From Pseudomonas sp. PDNC002 (GTDB lineage Bacteria > Pseudomonadota > Gammaproteobacteria > Pseudomonadales > Pseudomonadaceae), in the NCBI RefSeq assembly GCF_016919445.1, contig NZ_CP070356.1, forward strand, positions 3,364,001 to 3,428,000: 64,000 nt of DNA, in the 5' to 3' direction. The position numbers and the translations under genes are program-made. This document shows positions 15,146-24,896 of this stretch, in pieces; within the stretch, counting starts at the first letter, position 1, and the number at the start of each line of letters is the position of its first letter. Below the pieces are notes generated by a model. The model did not search any database, was not told the origin of the DNA, and saw nothing but the letters and a program-made list of their open reading frames with translations.

Positions 15146-16807
15146 CTATCGGCGACCGCCGCCACGGGGCGCGCGGGCAGGGCGTTGCACGGTATGGCCG
15201 GCGCGAGCCGCCTGCGCTTGGGGGCGGCTGGCGGCGGCGCGGCTGGCTTGTCCACGGTTGGCGAAATCGCGGGTTTGCCTGGGGTTGTTGGCACCGGCGA
15301 AGGCGTTGTTGCGTGGCGCCTGGGTCCTGGCGTGCTGCTCGCGCGCCTGCTCGCGAATCTGCTGGTTGTTCTGTGCCCTGGGGCGCTGCTGAGATTGTGT
15401 GCTGCGGTTCTGCGCCACGTTCTGTGCGCGCTGGCGGGCTTCGGGATTGTTCTTCAGCTCGCGGGTGGCGTTCTGTGCGCGTTCGCGAGCCTGGTTGGCG
15501 TCGCGGGGCTCGCGGTTGGCCTGCTGGGCGCGCTGGAGAGCCTGCGGGTTATCGCGCAGGTCTCGTGTCGCCGCCTGGGCGCGTTCACGCGCCTGCTGGT
15601 TGTTCGCAGGCGGTGCGATGCCACGCTGGGTCAGGCTTTCCCGTGCTCGCGAGCGTTCTTCGGCTCTCGCGGAGTCGAACCCGCGCATGGCTTCGCGCTG
15701 CTCGCCGCCTGCCAGGCGGCGGTTGTACTGCTCGCGACTGCGGGCATCGCGATACGGCACGCCATTGCGATAGGTCGGGTCGTGGCGCCAGGCGGTGCGG
15801 TTGGCGTTGACCGTCCGGTTGCTGTTGAAGTCGCGGTTGACGTTGACGTTCCGGTTACTGTTGAAGTTGTTGTAGTGCTCCACATCGACATCGATCTCGT
15901 GGTCGTCCCAGTCGCAGTCGCCCCAGAGCGAGCCGACGATGGCGACGCCCGCGCCGAACGCCAGGCCGGAGGCCAGCGCTGTGGCGACGGGGTATTGGGG
16001 TGGAGGCGGGTAGTAGACCGGCGGACTGGAGGGGTAGGCCCAGGTGCCATAGACCTGCGTGGGGTTGTAGCTGGGGACGTAGACCACCTGTGGGTTGGCC
16101 GGCTCGATGACGATCGTCTGTGCCGGCGCGGGTTGCTGAACCACCACGGCGTTGCCGCCTGAAGCTGGCTGTGCGGGAGCCGCGGCGGCGGGTTTCACGG
16201 TGACGGTCTGTTGCTCGTTGGAGCTCAGGTTGCCGGCGGCCTGGGCCTGGCGGCGCAGGCGCTGGATGGCGTCCATCACCGCATCAGGCTGGGCCAGGAA
16301 GGCATCGCCGACCCGTTGCACCCAGACCGGGTCCTGCCCCAGCGTGGCCAATACCAGCGGGAAGGCGACCAGCGACTGGACGCTGGGGTCCCATGGCTGA
16401 TCTGCCACTTGCTTGACGGCGTCGTCGCCACTGACTTTGGGGTGCTCCTTCGACCATGCTGCCGCGTCGGCCACGTTGCCCGGATAGGTGGTCGCCATCA
16501 GCACCTGCGCCAATAGCGAGTCGGGGTATAGCGCCAGGGGCGCGAGCATCTGGTCCAGTTGCTCGGTGGTGAATATCGCCTGGGGCGGCGACTCTGGCGT
16601 GGGCGTGGGCGTGGGCGTGGGCGTTGCCGTGGCAGGCGCGGGCGCGGGTACTGGAGCAGGCGTGGGGGCTGGCGCAGCGGCTGCGACGGTGGGTTGATTG
16701 GCGGCTGGTGTGTTCGGGGTGGCCGTCTTGGCGTTGGGCGGTTCATCCGAATCACAACCCGACAGCGCCAGTAGTGAGACCAGAACCAGATACTGACATC
16801 CTCGCAT
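15146..16807 (-). CDS. DUF3300 lipoprotein with low-complexity tails
   Basis: 553 residues. The signal sequence ends in a lipobox (LALSGC, Cys about residue 18), so it should be membrane-anchored. A Pro/Thr/Ala-rich linker with a TP repeat (encoded by tandem GTGGGC-type hexamers near 16600-16625) precedes the DUF3300 domain (about residues 75-195, with QMLAPLALYPDSLLAQVLMA). After that come a tyrosine/proline segment, an Asn/Arg stretch, and a C-terminal tail of about 180 residues dominated by R-A-Q-N repeats that is strongly basic. ATG 16807 has an AGGAGA site; other in-frame starts would bury the lipobox. The tail suggests binding to an anionic polymer, which is inference. Confidence 0.85.
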   Translation of the reverse strand: MRGCQYLVLVSLLALSGCDSDEPPNAKTATPNTPAANQPTVAAAAPAPTPAPVPAPAPATATPTPTPTPTPESPPQAIFTTEQLDQMLAPLALYPDSLLAQVLMATTYPGNVADAAAWSKEHPKVSGDDAVKQVADQPWDPSVQSLVAFPLVLATLGQDPVWVQRVGDAFLAQPDAVMDAIQRLRRQAQAAGNLSSNEQQTVTVKPAAAAPAQPASGGNAVVVQQPAPAQTIVIEPANPQVVYVPSYNPTQVYGTWAYPSSPPVYYPPPPQYPVATALASGLAFGAGVAIVGSLWGDCDWDDHEIDVDVEHYNNFNSNRNVNVNRDFNSNRTVNANRTAWRHDPTYRNGVPYRDARSREQYNRRLAGGEQREAMRGFDSARAEERSRARESLTQRGIAPPANNQQARERAQAATRDLRDNPQALQRAQQANREPRDANQARERAQNATRELKNNPEARQRAQNVAQNRSTQSQQRPRAQNNQQIREQAREQHARTQAPRNNAFAGANNPRQTRDFANRGQASRAAASRPQAQAARAGHTVQRPARAPRGGGRR

Positions 16808-16920
16808 GGCGCTCTCCTGTGCCGGTGCTATGGAATGCCCGCCCCATGACATAGGTCACGGGTAATTCGTGGGTCTGGAGAATGATAGGCGCAGCGGCAA
16901 GAAGCTGCCGAAAGATCAAC

Positions 16921-16937
16921 GGCCGGTATGACCGGCC
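16921..16937 (-). terminator. Hairpin after the PEP synthase regulator gene
   Basis: Perfect 7-bp stem (GGCCGGT / ACCGGCC) with a 3-base loop, 33 bases beyond the stop of the regulator gene on the minus strand. The T-tract is weak, so termination would be partial. Confidence 0.45.
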
Positions 16938-16969
16938 GTCGAGCGGAGAGGCGATGAGTCTCTGGGGGA

Positions 16970-17788
16970 TTACTTCAGGCGGCGCTCGACGCCTTTTTCC
17001 ACCAGGATCTTCGCGGAGATTTCCTCCACCGAGAAATGCGTGGAATTGATGTAGGCGATGTTCTCGCGGCGGAACAGGTTCTCCACCTCGCGAACCTCGA
17101 ACTCGCACTGGGCGAAGCTGGCATAGCGGCTGTTGGGCTTGCGTTCGTGGCGGATGGCGGTGAGGCGGTCCGGGTCGATGGTCAGGCCGAATAGCTTGTG
17201 CTTGTAAGGCTTGAGCGCGTTGGGCAGTTGCAGGCGCTCCATGTCTTCTTCGGTCAGCGGGTAGTTTGCCGCGCGGATGCCGTATTGCAGGGCCATGTAG
17301 AGGCAGGTGGGCGTCTTGCCGCAGCGCGAGACGCCGACCAGGATCAGGTCGGCCTTGTCGTAGTAGTGGGTGCGGGCGCCGTCGTCGTTGTCAAGGGCGA
17401 AGTTCACCGCATCGATCCGCTCCATGTAGTGCGGGTTGTGGCCGATGCTGTGGGATTTTCCGACGGAATACGACGAGTCTGAGGATAATTCTTGCTCGAG
17501 CGGGGACAAAAAGGTCGAGAAGATGTCAATCATGAAACCGTTGGATTGCGCCAGAACCGAGCGGATCTCACGATTGACGATGGTGTCGAAGATGATCGGG
17601 CGCGCCCCGTCCGCCTCCGCAGCCCGGTTGATTTGCTGTACCATGACGCGCGCTTTTTCTTCGGTATCGATGTAAGGTCGCGTCAGTTTGGTGAAATTGA
17701 TGTTCTCGAACTGCGCCAGAAGGCTCTGGCCGAGGGTTTCGGCAGTAATGCCGGTGCCGTCGGAAATGAAAAATGCAGTTCGTTTCAT
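16970..17788 (-). CDS. ppsR: PEP synthase regulatory protein (bifunctional kinase/pyrophosphorylase, DUF299)
   Basis: 272 residues, the usual size. It inactivates PEP synthase by ADP-dependent phosphorylation of a threonine and reactivates it by Pi-dependent dephosphorylation. The N-terminus [19 protein letters not shown] and the P-loop-like [10 protein letters not shown] (about residues 152-161) are diagnostic. It is divergently placed from ppsA with 166 bases between them, its normal arrangement next to its target enzyme. Confidence 0.95.
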   Translation of the reverse strand: MKRTAFFISDGTGITAETLGQSLLAQFENINFTKLTRPYIDTEEKARVMVQQINRAAEADGARPIIFDTIVNREIRSVLAQSNGFMIDIFSTFLSPLEQELSSDSSYSVGKSHSIGHNPHYMERIDAVNFALDNDDGARTHYYDKADLILVGVSRCGKTPTCLYMALQYGIRAANYPLTEEDMERLQLPNALKPYKHKLFGLTIDPDRLTAIRHERKPNSRYASFAQCEFEVREVENLFRRENIAYINSTHFSVEEISAKILVEKGVERRLK

Positions 17789-17954
17789 GTGCGCTGCGGG
17801 CCTTATAGGTAGGATCGAATCCTGGTTATGATAGGCCCCACGTTTGCAAGGCCCTTTGCCGGGGCATTCTCACCCATTTTTCCGGCTCCGGCCAGACAGG
17901 GTGGGGCCGCACCGACTTGTATGACCTTTTCCAACACATAGTGGAGAGATCACC
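17789..17954. promoter_or_regulatory. Divergent promoter region ppsR / ppsA
   Basis: A 166-base gap that must hold promoters for both genes. I see an 8-bp inverted repeat (GGCCCCAC at 17834-17841, its complement at 17901-17908) and a GGAGAG ribosome-binding site before the TTG start of ppsA. No promoter could be assigned with confidence. Confidence 0.5.
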
Positions 17955-20324
17955 TTGGTAGAGTACGTAGTTTCCCTCGATAAGCTCGGCGTCCACGATG
18001 TCGAACATGTGGGGGGCAAGAACGCATCCCTGGGCGAAATGATCAGCAACCTCGCCGGTGCCGGCGTTTCCGTACCGGGTGGCTTCGCCACTACCGCCCA
18101 GGCCTACCGTGACTTCCTCGATCAGAGTGGGCTGAACGATCGCATCCATGCGGCGCTCGACGCCCTGGACGTGGACGACGTCAACGCCCTCGCCAAGACC
18201 GGTGCGCAGATCCGTCAGTGGGTGATGGACGCCGAGTTCCCCGCGCAGCTCGATGCCGAGATCCGCAAGGCCTTCGCCGAAATGGCCGGCAGCAACGACA
18301 ACATGGCTGTCGCCGTGCGTTCCTCCGCTACCGCCGAAGACCTGCCGGACGCTTCCTTCGCCGGCCAGCAGGAGACCTTCCTGAACATCCGCGGCGTGGA
18401 CAACGTGATCCGCGCGGCCAAGGAAGTCTTCGCCTCCCTCTTCAACGACCGTGCCATCGCCTACCGCGTGCACCAGGGCTTCGACCACAAGCTGGTCGCC
18501 CTGTCCGCTGGCGTGCAGCGCATGGTCCGCTCGGAAACCGGTACTGCCGGCGTGATGTTCACCCTGGACACCGAATCCGGTTTCCGTGACGTGGTGTTCA
18601 TCACCGGCGCCTACGGCCTCGGCGAGACTGTGGTGCAAGGTGCGGTGAACCCCGACGAGTTCTACGTCCACAAGCCGACCCTGGAAGCCGGCCGCCCGGC
18701 GATCCTGCGTCGCAACCTGGGCAGCAAGGCCATCAAGATGATCTACGGCGACGAAGCCAAGGCCGGCAAGTCGGTCAAGGTGGTCGACGTGGAGAAGGCC
18801 GACCGCGCCCGCTTCGCGCTCTCCGACGCCGAAGTGACCGAGCTGGCCAAGCAGGCCCTGATCATCGAGAAGCACTACGAGCGTCCGATGGACATCGAGT
18901 GGGCCAAAGATGGCGATGACGGCAAGCTGTATATCGTCCAGGCCCGCCCGGAGACCGTGAAGAGCCGTTCCAGCGCCAACGTCATGGAGCGCTACCTGCT
19001 CAAGGAAAAAGGCAAGGTCCTGGTCGAAGGTCGCGCCATTGGCCAGCGCATCGGCGCCGGCCCGGTCAAGGTGATCCACGACGTCTCCGAGATGGACAAG
19101 GTCCAGCCGGGCGACGTACTGGTCTCCGACATGACCGACCCGGACTGGGAGCCCGTGATGAAGCGCGCCAGCGCCATCGTCACCAACCGTGGCGGCCGCA
19201 CCTGCCACGCTGCGATCATCGCCCGTGAACTGGGCATCCCCGCCGTCGTCGGCTGCGGCAACGCCACCCAGGCGCTGAAAGATGGCCAGCGCGTAACCGT
19301 ATCCTGTGCCGAAGGCGACACCGGCCTGATCTACGAAGGCGAACTGGGCTTCGACATCCGCCAGAACTCGGTCGATGCCATGCCGGAGCTGCCGTTCAAG
19401 ATCATGATGAACGTCGGCAACCCGGACCGTGCCTTCGACTTCGCCCAACTGCCGAACGAAGGCGTGGGCCTGGCCCGTCTGGAATTCATCATCAACCGCA
19501 TGATCGGTGTTCACCCCAAGGCGCTGCTGAACTTCGCAAGCCTGCCGGCAGACATCAAGGAAAGCGTCGAGAAGCGCATCGCCGGTTACGACGATCCGGT
19601 CGGCTTCTACGTCGAGAAGCTGGTCGAGGGTGTCAGCACCCTGGCCGCCGCCTTCTGGCCGAAGAAAGTCATCGTGCGCCTGTCGGACTTCAAGTCCAAC
19701 GAATACGCCAACCTGATCGGCGGCAAGCTCTACGAGCCGGAAGAAGAGAACCCGATGCTCGGCTTCCGTGGCGCCTCGCGCTACATCAGCGAGTCCTTCC
19801 GCGATTGCTTCGAGCTCGAATGCCGCGCGATGAAGAAGGTCCGCAACGAGATGGGCCTGACCAACGTCGAGCTGATGGTGCCGTTCGTGCGTACTCTGGG
19901 TGAAGCCTCCCAGGTCGTCGACCTGCTGGCCACCAACGGCCTCAAGCGCGGTGAGAACGGCCTGAAAGTCATCATGATGTGCGAGCTGCCGTCCAACGCC
20001 CTGCTGGCGGACGAGTTCCTCGAGTTCTTCGATGGCTTCTCCATCGGCTCCAACGACCTGACCCAGCTGACCCTGGGCCTGGACCGTGACTCGGGCATCG
20101 TCGCGCACCTGTTCGACGAACGTAACCCGGCCGTGAAGAAGCTGCTGTCCAACGCCATCCAGGCGTGCAACCGCGCCGGCAAATACATCGGCATCTGCGG
20201 CCAGGGCCCGTCGGACCACCCGGACCTCGCCAAGTGGCTGATGGAGCAGGGCATCGAGAGCGTGTCGCTGAACCCCGACTCGGTCCTCGATACCTGGTTC
20301 TTCCTCGCCGAAGGCCAGTCCTGA
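17955..20324 (+). CDS. ppsA: Phosphoenolpyruvate synthase
   Basis: 789 residues. Converts pyruvate, ATP and water to PEP, AMP and phosphate for gluconeogenesis. The N-terminal ATP-grasp domain ([10 protein letters not shown] at about 20; [20 protein letters not shown] at about 117-136) is followed by the swivelling phosphohistidine domain with the catalytic His in [15 protein letters not shown] (about residue 420). The C-terminal TIM barrel contains [17 protein letters not shown]. The start is TTG, giving [12 protein letters not shown], the N-terminus I know for Pseudomonas PpsA, and it is preceded by GGAGAG. It is followed by a strong terminator. Confidence 0.97.
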   Translation: MVEYVVSLDKLGVHDVEHVGGKNASLGEMISNLAGAGVSVPGGFATTAQAYRDFLDQSGLNDRIHAALDALDVDDVNALAKTGAQIRQWVMDAEFPAQLDAEIRKAFAEMAGSNDNMAVAVRSSATAEDLPDASFAGQQETFLNIRGVDNVIRAAKEVFASLFNDRAIAYRVHQGFDHKLVALSAGVQRMVRSETGTAGVMFTLDTESGFRDVVFITGAYGLGETVVQGAVNPDEFYVHKPTLEAGRPAILRRNLGSKAIKMIYGDEAKAGKSVKVVDVEKADRARFALSDAEVTELAKQALIIEKHYERPMDIEWAKDGDDGKLYIVQARPETVKSRSSANVMERYLLKEKGKVLVEGRAIGQRIGAGPVKVIHDVSEMDKVQPGDVLVSDMTDPDWEPVMKRASAIVTNRGGRTCHAAIIARELGIPAVVGCGNATQALKDGQRVTVSCAEGDTGLIYEGELGFDIRQNSVDAMPELPFKIMMNVGNPDRAFDFAQLPNEGVGLARLEFIINRMIGVHPKALLNFASLPADIKESVEKRIAGYDDPVGFYVEKLVEGVSTLAAAFWPKKVIVRLSDFKSNEYANLIGGKLYEPEEENPMLGFRGASRYISESFRDCFELECRAMKKVRNEMGLTNVELMVPFVRTLGEASQVVDLLATNGLKRGENGLKVIMMCELPSNALLADEFLEFFDGFSIGSNDLTQLTLGLDRDSGIVAHLFDERNPAVKKLLSNAIQACNRAGKYIGICGQGPSDHPDLAKWLMEQGIESVSLNPDSVLDTWFFLAEGQS

Positions 20325-20345
20325 CGTTTCCTCTACCATCCTGAG

Positions 20346-20375
20346 AAGGGCGGGTGAATTCACCCGCCCTTTTTT
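20346..20375 (+). terminator. Intrinsic terminator of ppsA
   Basis: Stem AAGGGCGGGTGAA / TTCACCCGCCCTT followed by a T-run, 22 bases after the ppsA stop. It ends only 15 bases before the next ATG, leaving little room for a ribosome-binding site for the hydrolase gene. Confidence 0.9.
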
Positions 20376-20389
20376 GTGCAAGCGATTCC

Positions 20390-21364
20390 ATGCAAAGCAG
20401 CAGTCAACTCTTTCCCGTCGCGCTCCTGAGCGCGGAATTGCGCGGTGACCTCGCCGAGGATATCTACCGCCTCAAGCCCAACAACAGCCCGGACTCCACC
20501 GTCGAGCTGGCCCTCACGCGCCTTGGGCGCCCGGAAGGGCGTCGCGGTGTGCCGGTGATCCTGCTGCACGGCAGTTTCTCCAACCGGCGCTTCTGGTATT
20601 CGCCCAAGGGTGTCGGCCTGGGGGCTTTCCTGGCGCGCGCCGGATTCGACGTCTGGATCGCCGAGATGCGCGGTCACGGCCTGTCGCCGCGCAACAACGA
20701 TTACGATCGCAACCGCGTAGCGGACTACGCGCGCTTCGACCTGCCGGCCATCGCCGCCTTCGTGGTCGAGCAGAGCGGCCAGGCGCCGCACTGGATCGGT
20801 CATTCGCTGGGTGGCATCACCCTGGCTGCCGCCCTGGGCGGCGGCTACCTGGATGAAGCGACGGCGGCCAGCATCGCGCTGTGCGGCAGCCAGGTCAGCC
20901 GTACCTACTGGCCGCTGAAGCTGCCGCCGGTGGCTTGGAGCGGGCGCTTTCTGCTCAAGCGCATGGGGGGACTGTCGGGTTCCCGCCTCAAGCGCGGCCC
21001 AGAAGACGAGCCACTCGGGCTGGCGCTGGAAACCCTGCATTGGTACAGCTTGTTCGGCCGTTTCGGCGAGAAGGACAACGACTGGTGGAGCGGTCTGCAG
21101 AATGTTCGCGTCCCGGTGCTGGCGGTCGCCTCCGACGGTGACATCCAGGACCCGGCCTGGGCCTGCCGGAAACTGCTGGAGCAGTTCGGCTCCGAGGTGC
21201 GCGAGTACCTGCACCTGGGGCGTCGGCAGGGATTCTCGGACGATTTCGGCCACGTCGAGATGCTCATCAGCAAGGGCGCCCAGCGTGAAGTCTGGCCGCA
21301 GTTGCAGCACTGGCTGGAGCACGGCTCGTTGCCAGCGGGGGAGAGCGCTCTGGCGCGGGCTTGA
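20390..21364 (+). CDS. Alpha/beta-fold hydrolase
   Basis: 324 residues. An alpha/beta hydrolase with oxyanion-hole motif VILLHGSFSN (about residue 54), nucleophile elbow GHSLGGI (Ser about 142) and a C-terminal His in DFGHVEM (about 287). No signal peptide, so cytoplasmic. An in-frame ATG at 20354 lies inside the ppsA terminator, so I use 20390. No ribosome-binding site is evident, so expression may be low or from an unusual leader. Substrate unknown, perhaps a small ester or lipid. Confidence 0.85.
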   Translation: MQSSSQLFPVALLSAELRGDLAEDIYRLKPNNSPDSTVELALTRLGRPEGRRGVPVILLHGSFSNRRFWYSPKGVGLGAFLARAGFDVWIAEMRGHGLSPRNNDYDRNRVADYARFDLPAIAAFVVEQSGQAPHWIGHSLGGITLAAALGGGYLDEATAASIALCGSQVSRTYWPLKLPPVAWSGRFLLKRMGGLSGSRLKRGPEDEPLGLALETLHWYSLFGRFGEKDNDWWSGLQNVRVPVLAVASDGDIQDPAWACRKLLEQFGSEVREYLHLGRRQGFSDDFGHVEMLISKGAQREVWPQLQHWLEHGSLPAGESALARA

Positions 21365-21460
21365 GCTTGACGCGGCAGGGAGTAGACTGTGACGCCATTG
21401 CGGCTTTCGGTCACATCCAGGCTTGGAGCCTGCCGGATTTCATCAAGAGGAGCGTTTTCC

Positions 21461-21949
21461 ATGCATTACGTCACCCCCGATCTGTGCGATGCCTACCCGG
21501 AGCTGGTCCAGGTCGTCGAGCCGATGTTCAGCAACTTCGGCGGGCGGGACTCCTTCGGTGGCGAGATCGTCACCATCAAGTGCTTCGAGGACAACTCGCT
21601 GGTCAAGGAGCAGGTCGAGAAGGACGGTAAGGGCAAGGTCCTGGTGGTGGACGGCGGCGGCTCGCTGCGCCGCGCGCTGCTGGGCGACATGCTGGCCGAG
21701 AAAGCCGCCAAGAGCGGCTGGGAAGGCATCGTGGTGTACGGCTGCATCCGTGACGTCGACGTGATCGCCCAGACCGACCTGGGCGTCCAGGCGCTGGCCA
21801 GCCATCCGATGAAGACTGACAAGCGCGGCATCGGCGACCTCAACGTCGCGGTGACCTTCGGTGGCATCACCTTCCGCCCGGGCGAGTTCGTCTATGCTGA
21901 CAACAATGGCATCATCGTCTCGCCTAAAGCCTTGAAAATGCCGGAATAA
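21461..21949 (+). CDS. rraA: RraA-family protein (ribonuclease E activity regulator / 4-hydroxy-4-methyl-2-oxoglutarate aldolase type)
   Basis: 162 residues, typical length. Core motifs are [17 protein letters not shown] and [11 protein letters not shown], then [12 protein letters not shown], as in RraA. The G-x-x-R-D triad that binds metal and substrate in the related aldolases is present, so either RNase E modulation or aldolase activity is possible. ATG 21461 has an AGAGGAG site. Single-gene unit with its own terminator. Confidence 0.92.
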   Translation: MHYVTPDLCDAYPELVQVVEPMFSNFGGRDSFGGEIVTIKCFEDNSLVKEQVEKDGKGKVLVVDGGGSLRRALLGDMLAEKAAKSGWEGIVVYGCIRDVDVIAQTDLGVQALASHPMKTDKRGIGDLNVAVTFGGITFRPGEFVYADNNGIIVSPKALKMPE

Positions 21950-21977
21950 ATCGAACCTTTCAGAAAGTGTTCGGGTC

Positions 21978-22008
21978 AATGCCGGAAGCGAAAGCTTCCG
22001 GCATTTTT
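21978..22008 (+). terminator. Intrinsic terminator of rraA
   Basis: Stem TGCCGGAAGC / GCTTCCGGCA with a GAAA tetraloop and a following T-run. Confidence 0.9.
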
Positions 22009-22062
22009 CATGGGGACTTTCGTTGCGCATCGGGCGATCGACGTCGAGTGAAGGGAAACCAC

Positions 22063-23061
22063 ATGCAGCAGTATGAGAGTGGCACGGAGCGGGGGTTGAT
22101 CGACGGCTTTGTGCTGGACGGCCACGGCGGCGGCCGGCGGATCAATCGCAGCGAACTGCCGCTGCTGGATCTCAAGCCCGAGGAGAGCCTCTGGGTGCAT
22201 TGGGATCGCGGAGTGCCAGAGGCCCAGTCCTGGCTACGCGAATCCAGCGGGCTGAACGAATTCGCCTGTGACCTGCTGCTGGAGGAGGCGACCCGGCCGC
22301 GACTGGTGGACCTGGGTGGCGAGCGCCTGCTGCTGTTCCTGCGCGGCGTCAACCTGAACCCTGGCGCGGTGCCTGAGGACATGGTGTCGCTGCGCGTCTA
22401 CGCCGAATCCCGGCGGGTGATCTCCTTGCGCCTGCGTCCGCTCAAGGCCGTGGCCGACCTGCGCGCTGATCTCGATGCCGGGCGCGGCCCGAAGACCGCC
22501 TCGGAAGTGGTGCTGTATCTCGCCCATTACCTCACCGACCGTGTAGACACCCTGATCGCCGGATTGGCCGACCAGCTCGACGCCATGGAGGAGGCCATCG
22601 AGGAGGACGAGCGCAGCATCCCCGACCAGCATCAGTTGCGCACCCTGCGTCGACGCGCCGCAGGCCTGCGCCGCTACCTGGCGCCGCAGCGGGAAATCTA
22701 CGCGCAGATGGTCAAGTTCAAGCTGTCCTGGACCGTGGGCGACGATGCCGACTACTGGAACGAACTGTACAACCGCCTGACCCGCAACCTGGAAGAGCTC
22801 GAGCTGGTCCGCGAGCGCATCAGCCTGATTCAGGAAGCCGAACATCGTCGAATTACCGAGCGGATGAACCGAACCATGTACCTGCTTGGTATCATCACCG
22901 GCTTTTTCCTGCCCATGAGCTTCGTGACCGGGCTCCTGGGCATCAACGTCGGCGGAATTCCGGGCTCGGACGCGCCTTATGGGTTTGTCGCGGCCTGCCT
23001 TCTGATTGGCGGCCTGGCGACGTTCCAGTGGTGGATATTCCGCCGCCTGCGATGGCTCTAG
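22063..23061 (+). CDS. cmaX: CorA-family metal transporter CmaX (ZntB-like)
   Basis: 332 residues. A long cytoplasmic domain with coiled segments (EEAIEEDERSIPDQHQLRTL and similar) precedes two C-terminal membrane helices (about 275-295 and 305-325). The CorA signature loop here is GIN (SFVTGLLGINVGG) in place of GMN, as in the ZntB branch, so the cation may not be magnesium. ATG 22063 follows a GAAGGGA site. It heads the cmaX-crfX-cmpX-sigX-oprF block known from P. aeruginosa cell-envelope stress work. Confidence 0.9.
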   Translation: MQQYESGTERGLIDGFVLDGHGGGRRINRSELPLLDLKPEESLWVHWDRGVPEAQSWLRESSGLNEFACDLLLEEATRPRLVDLGGERLLLFLRGVNLNPGAVPEDMVSLRVYAESRRVISLRLRPLKAVADLRADLDAGRGPKTASEVVLYLAHYLTDRVDTLIAGLADQLDAMEEAIEEDERSIPDQHQLRTLRRRAAGLRRYLAPQREIYAQMVKFKLSWTVGDDADYWNELYNRLTRNLEELELVRERISLIQEAEHRRITERMNRTMYLLGIITGFFLPMSFVTGLLGINVGGIPGSDAPYGFVAACLLIGGLATFQWWIFRRLRWL

Positions 23062-23115
23062 GTGTGACTTTTGAGGTGGTGGGGGCGTCAAGCACCTCAC
23101 ACAGGCGAGGTGCGC

Positions 23116-23364
23116 ATGCACGACCCATTTGAAGAATCCTTGCGTGATCTGCTGCGAATGCCCCCGGAACAGCCGGGAGACAATTCGCGGCTGGATCGCG
23201 TCCTCAAGACCGCCAATCGCCAGGTCGGCGCCGGCGATCTGTTCAGCCTGGTCGGGCATTGGTTCGAAGCCCTGACCATTGGCGTGAGCCGTGGAGCCAT
23301 GCACCTTGCACCGGTTTCGCGCCGCGCGCAGAATTCCGCCCCTTCCGCTGACAAGGCCGACTGA
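23116..23364 (+). CDS. crfX: CrfX small protein
   Basis: 82 residues, no signal peptide or membrane helix. The sequence (MHDPFEESLRDLLRMPPEQP) matches the small hypothetical protein between cmaX and cmpX in Pseudomonas. It is separated from cmpX by only two bases, so they are cotranscribed. No domain recognised. In P. aeruginosa it belongs to the SigX-associated envelope-stress genes. Confidence 0.85.
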   Translation: MHDPFEESLRDLLRMPPEQPGDNSRLDRVLKTANRQVGAGDLFSLVGHWFEALTIGVSRGAMHLAPVSRRAQNSAPSADKAD

Positions 23365-23366
23365 AT

Positions 23367-24191
23367 ATGCAAATCGACATCTGGACGCAGAGCCTGCTGA
23401 CCGCCATGAACACCCTGTGGGGCAAGCTGGCCGCGTTCATTCCGAACCTGCTGGCCGCGTTGGTGATCGTGCTGCTCGGCTTCGTCGTCGCCAAGTTGCT
23501 CGATGCGCTGCTCTCCAAGCTGCTCGCCAAGCTCGGCCTGGACCGCCTGATGGGCGGCACCGGTCTGACCAAGCTGCTGTCGCGCGCTGGCATCCAGGTG
23601 CCGGTGTCGACACTGATCGGCAAGATCATGTATTGGTTCGTGCTGCTGGTGTTCCTGGTTTCCGCCGTGGACACCCTGGGGCTTCCGCGGGTGTCGACGT
23701 CCCTCGACGCGCTGGCGCTCTATCTGCCCAAGGTATTCGGCGCAGCGCTGGTGCTGATCGTCGGCGTCCTGCTCGCCCAACTGGCCAACAGCCTGGTACG
23801 TGGCGCCGCCGATGGGTTCGGCCTGGATTATGCCAACGGCCTGGGCCGAGTTGCCCAGTGGCTGGTCATCATCATCAGCATCTCGGTCGCCATCGGCCAG
23901 CTCGAGATCAAGACCGACCTGCTCAACTACATCATCGCCATCGTGCTGATCACCATCGGCCTCGCCGCGGCGCTGGCGCTGGGGTTGGGCAGTCGCGAGG
24001 TGGCAGGGCAGATCATCGCGGGGATCTACGTGCGGGAGCTGTACCAGGTTGGACAACAGGTGAAAGTCGCGGATATCGAAGGCATCATCGAGGAAATTGG
24101 TACCATCAAGACTATCCTGCTGACGGATGAGGGTGAGTTGGTGTCGATCGCCAACCGCATCCTGCTCGATCAGCGTGTGACCAGTCGCTGA
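23367..24191 (+). CDS. cmpX: CmpX mechanosensitive-channel-like membrane protein
   Basis: 274 residues with about five hydrophobic helices: two near the N-terminus (FIPNLLAALVIVLLGFVVAK), then pairs at about 85-105, 120-140 and 170-205. The repeated 'conserved TM helix' pattern leads into an MscS-like beta segment (QVKVADIEGIIEEIGTIKT). Expected in the inner membrane and linked in P. aeruginosa to SigX-dependent envelope regulation. It lies directly upstream of sigX. Confidence 0.9.
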   Translation: MQIDIWTQSLLTAMNTLWGKLAAFIPNLLAALVIVLLGFVVAKLLDALLSKLLAKLGLDRLMGGTGLTKLLSRAGIQVPVSTLIGKIMYWFVLLVFLVSAVDTLGLPRVSTSLDALALYLPKVFGAALVLIVGVLLAQLANSLVRGAADGFGLDYANGLGRVAQWLVIIISISVAIGQLEIKTDLLNYIIAIVLITIGLAAALALGLGSREVAGQIIAGIYVRELYQVGQQVKVADIEGIIEEIGTIKTILLTDEGELVSIANRILLDQRVTSR

Positions 24192-24264
24192 AGATGATGA
24201 CCGATTGCCGGTGCGCCTTCGCCGAAGCCGCGCCGGACGCTGACTTGACCTGGCCCGACCCGAC

Positions 24265-24855
24265 TTGAACAAGCCGCAATCACTGTCCTTGCGCTACGAC
24301 CCGCGCCAGCTGACCGACGAGGAGCTGGTGGAGCGTTCTCACGAGGAACTGTTCCACGTGACACGGGCCTACGAAGAGCTGATGCGCCGTTACCAGCGCA
24401 CGCTGTTCAACGTCTGTGCGCGCTATCTGGGCAATGACCGGGACGCCGATGATGTGTGTCAAGAGGTCATGCTCAAGGTGTTGTATGGTCTGAAGAACTT
24501 CGAGGGCAAGTCGAAGTTCAAGACCTGGCTGTACAGCATCACTTACAACGAGTGCATTACCCAATATCGGAAGGAACGCCGCAAACGCAGATTGCTCGAT
24601 GCGCTGAGTCTGGATCCGATCGAGGAAGCTTCTGAAGAGAAGGCTCCGAAAGTCGAGGAGCGAGGTGGGCTAGACCGCTGGCTAGTTCATGTCAATCCCA
24701 TTGATCGGGAAATTCTCGTGCTTCGATTTGTTGCGGAACTCGAGTTCCAGGAAATCGCCGACATCATGCACATGGGGCTCAGTGCCACCAAAATGCGCTA
24801 CAAACGTGCACTCGATCGAATGAGAGAAAAGTTTTCCAATGTGACGGAATCTTAG
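24265..24855 (+). CDS. sigX: ECF sigma factor SigX
   Basis: 196 residues. Region 2 is clear (YLGNDRDADDVCQEVMLKVL; FKTWLYSITYNECI) and so is region 4 (IDREILVLRFVAELEFQEIA, then SATKMRYKRAL). It directs transcription of oprF, fatty-acid and envelope genes in P. aeruginosa. The start is TTG at 24265, giving the N-terminus MNKPQSLSLRYDPR. No anti-sigma gene is adjacent; the membrane protein CmpX lies just upstream instead. Confidence 0.95.
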   Translation: MNKPQSLSLRYDPRQLTDEELVERSHEELFHVTRAYEELMRRYQRTLFNVCARYLGNDRDADDVCQEVMLKVLYGLKNFEGKSKFKTWLYSITYNECITQYRKERRKRRLLDALSLDPIEEASEEKAPKVEERGGLDRWLVHVNPIDREILVLRFVAELEFQEIADIMHMGLSATKMRYKRALDRMREKFSNVTES

Positions 24856-24866
24856 TCCGGGAAATA

Positions 24867-24896
24867 TTGTCTCTCTGTTTGGGAAGTTCTGATAAA
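24867..24896 (+). promoter_or_regulatory. Possible sigma-70-type promoter before oprF
   Basis: TTGTCT (24867-24872), an 18-base spacer, GATAAA (24891-24896). It fits moderately and sits about 65 bases before oprF. A SigX-dependent promoter is expected in this gap from work on P. aeruginosa, but I could not place it. Confidence 0.4.

Noticed and set aside
17826-20381. 851-codon open frame antisense to ppsA
   Set aside because: Shadow of a conserved high-GC gene; no domain or ribosome-binding site.
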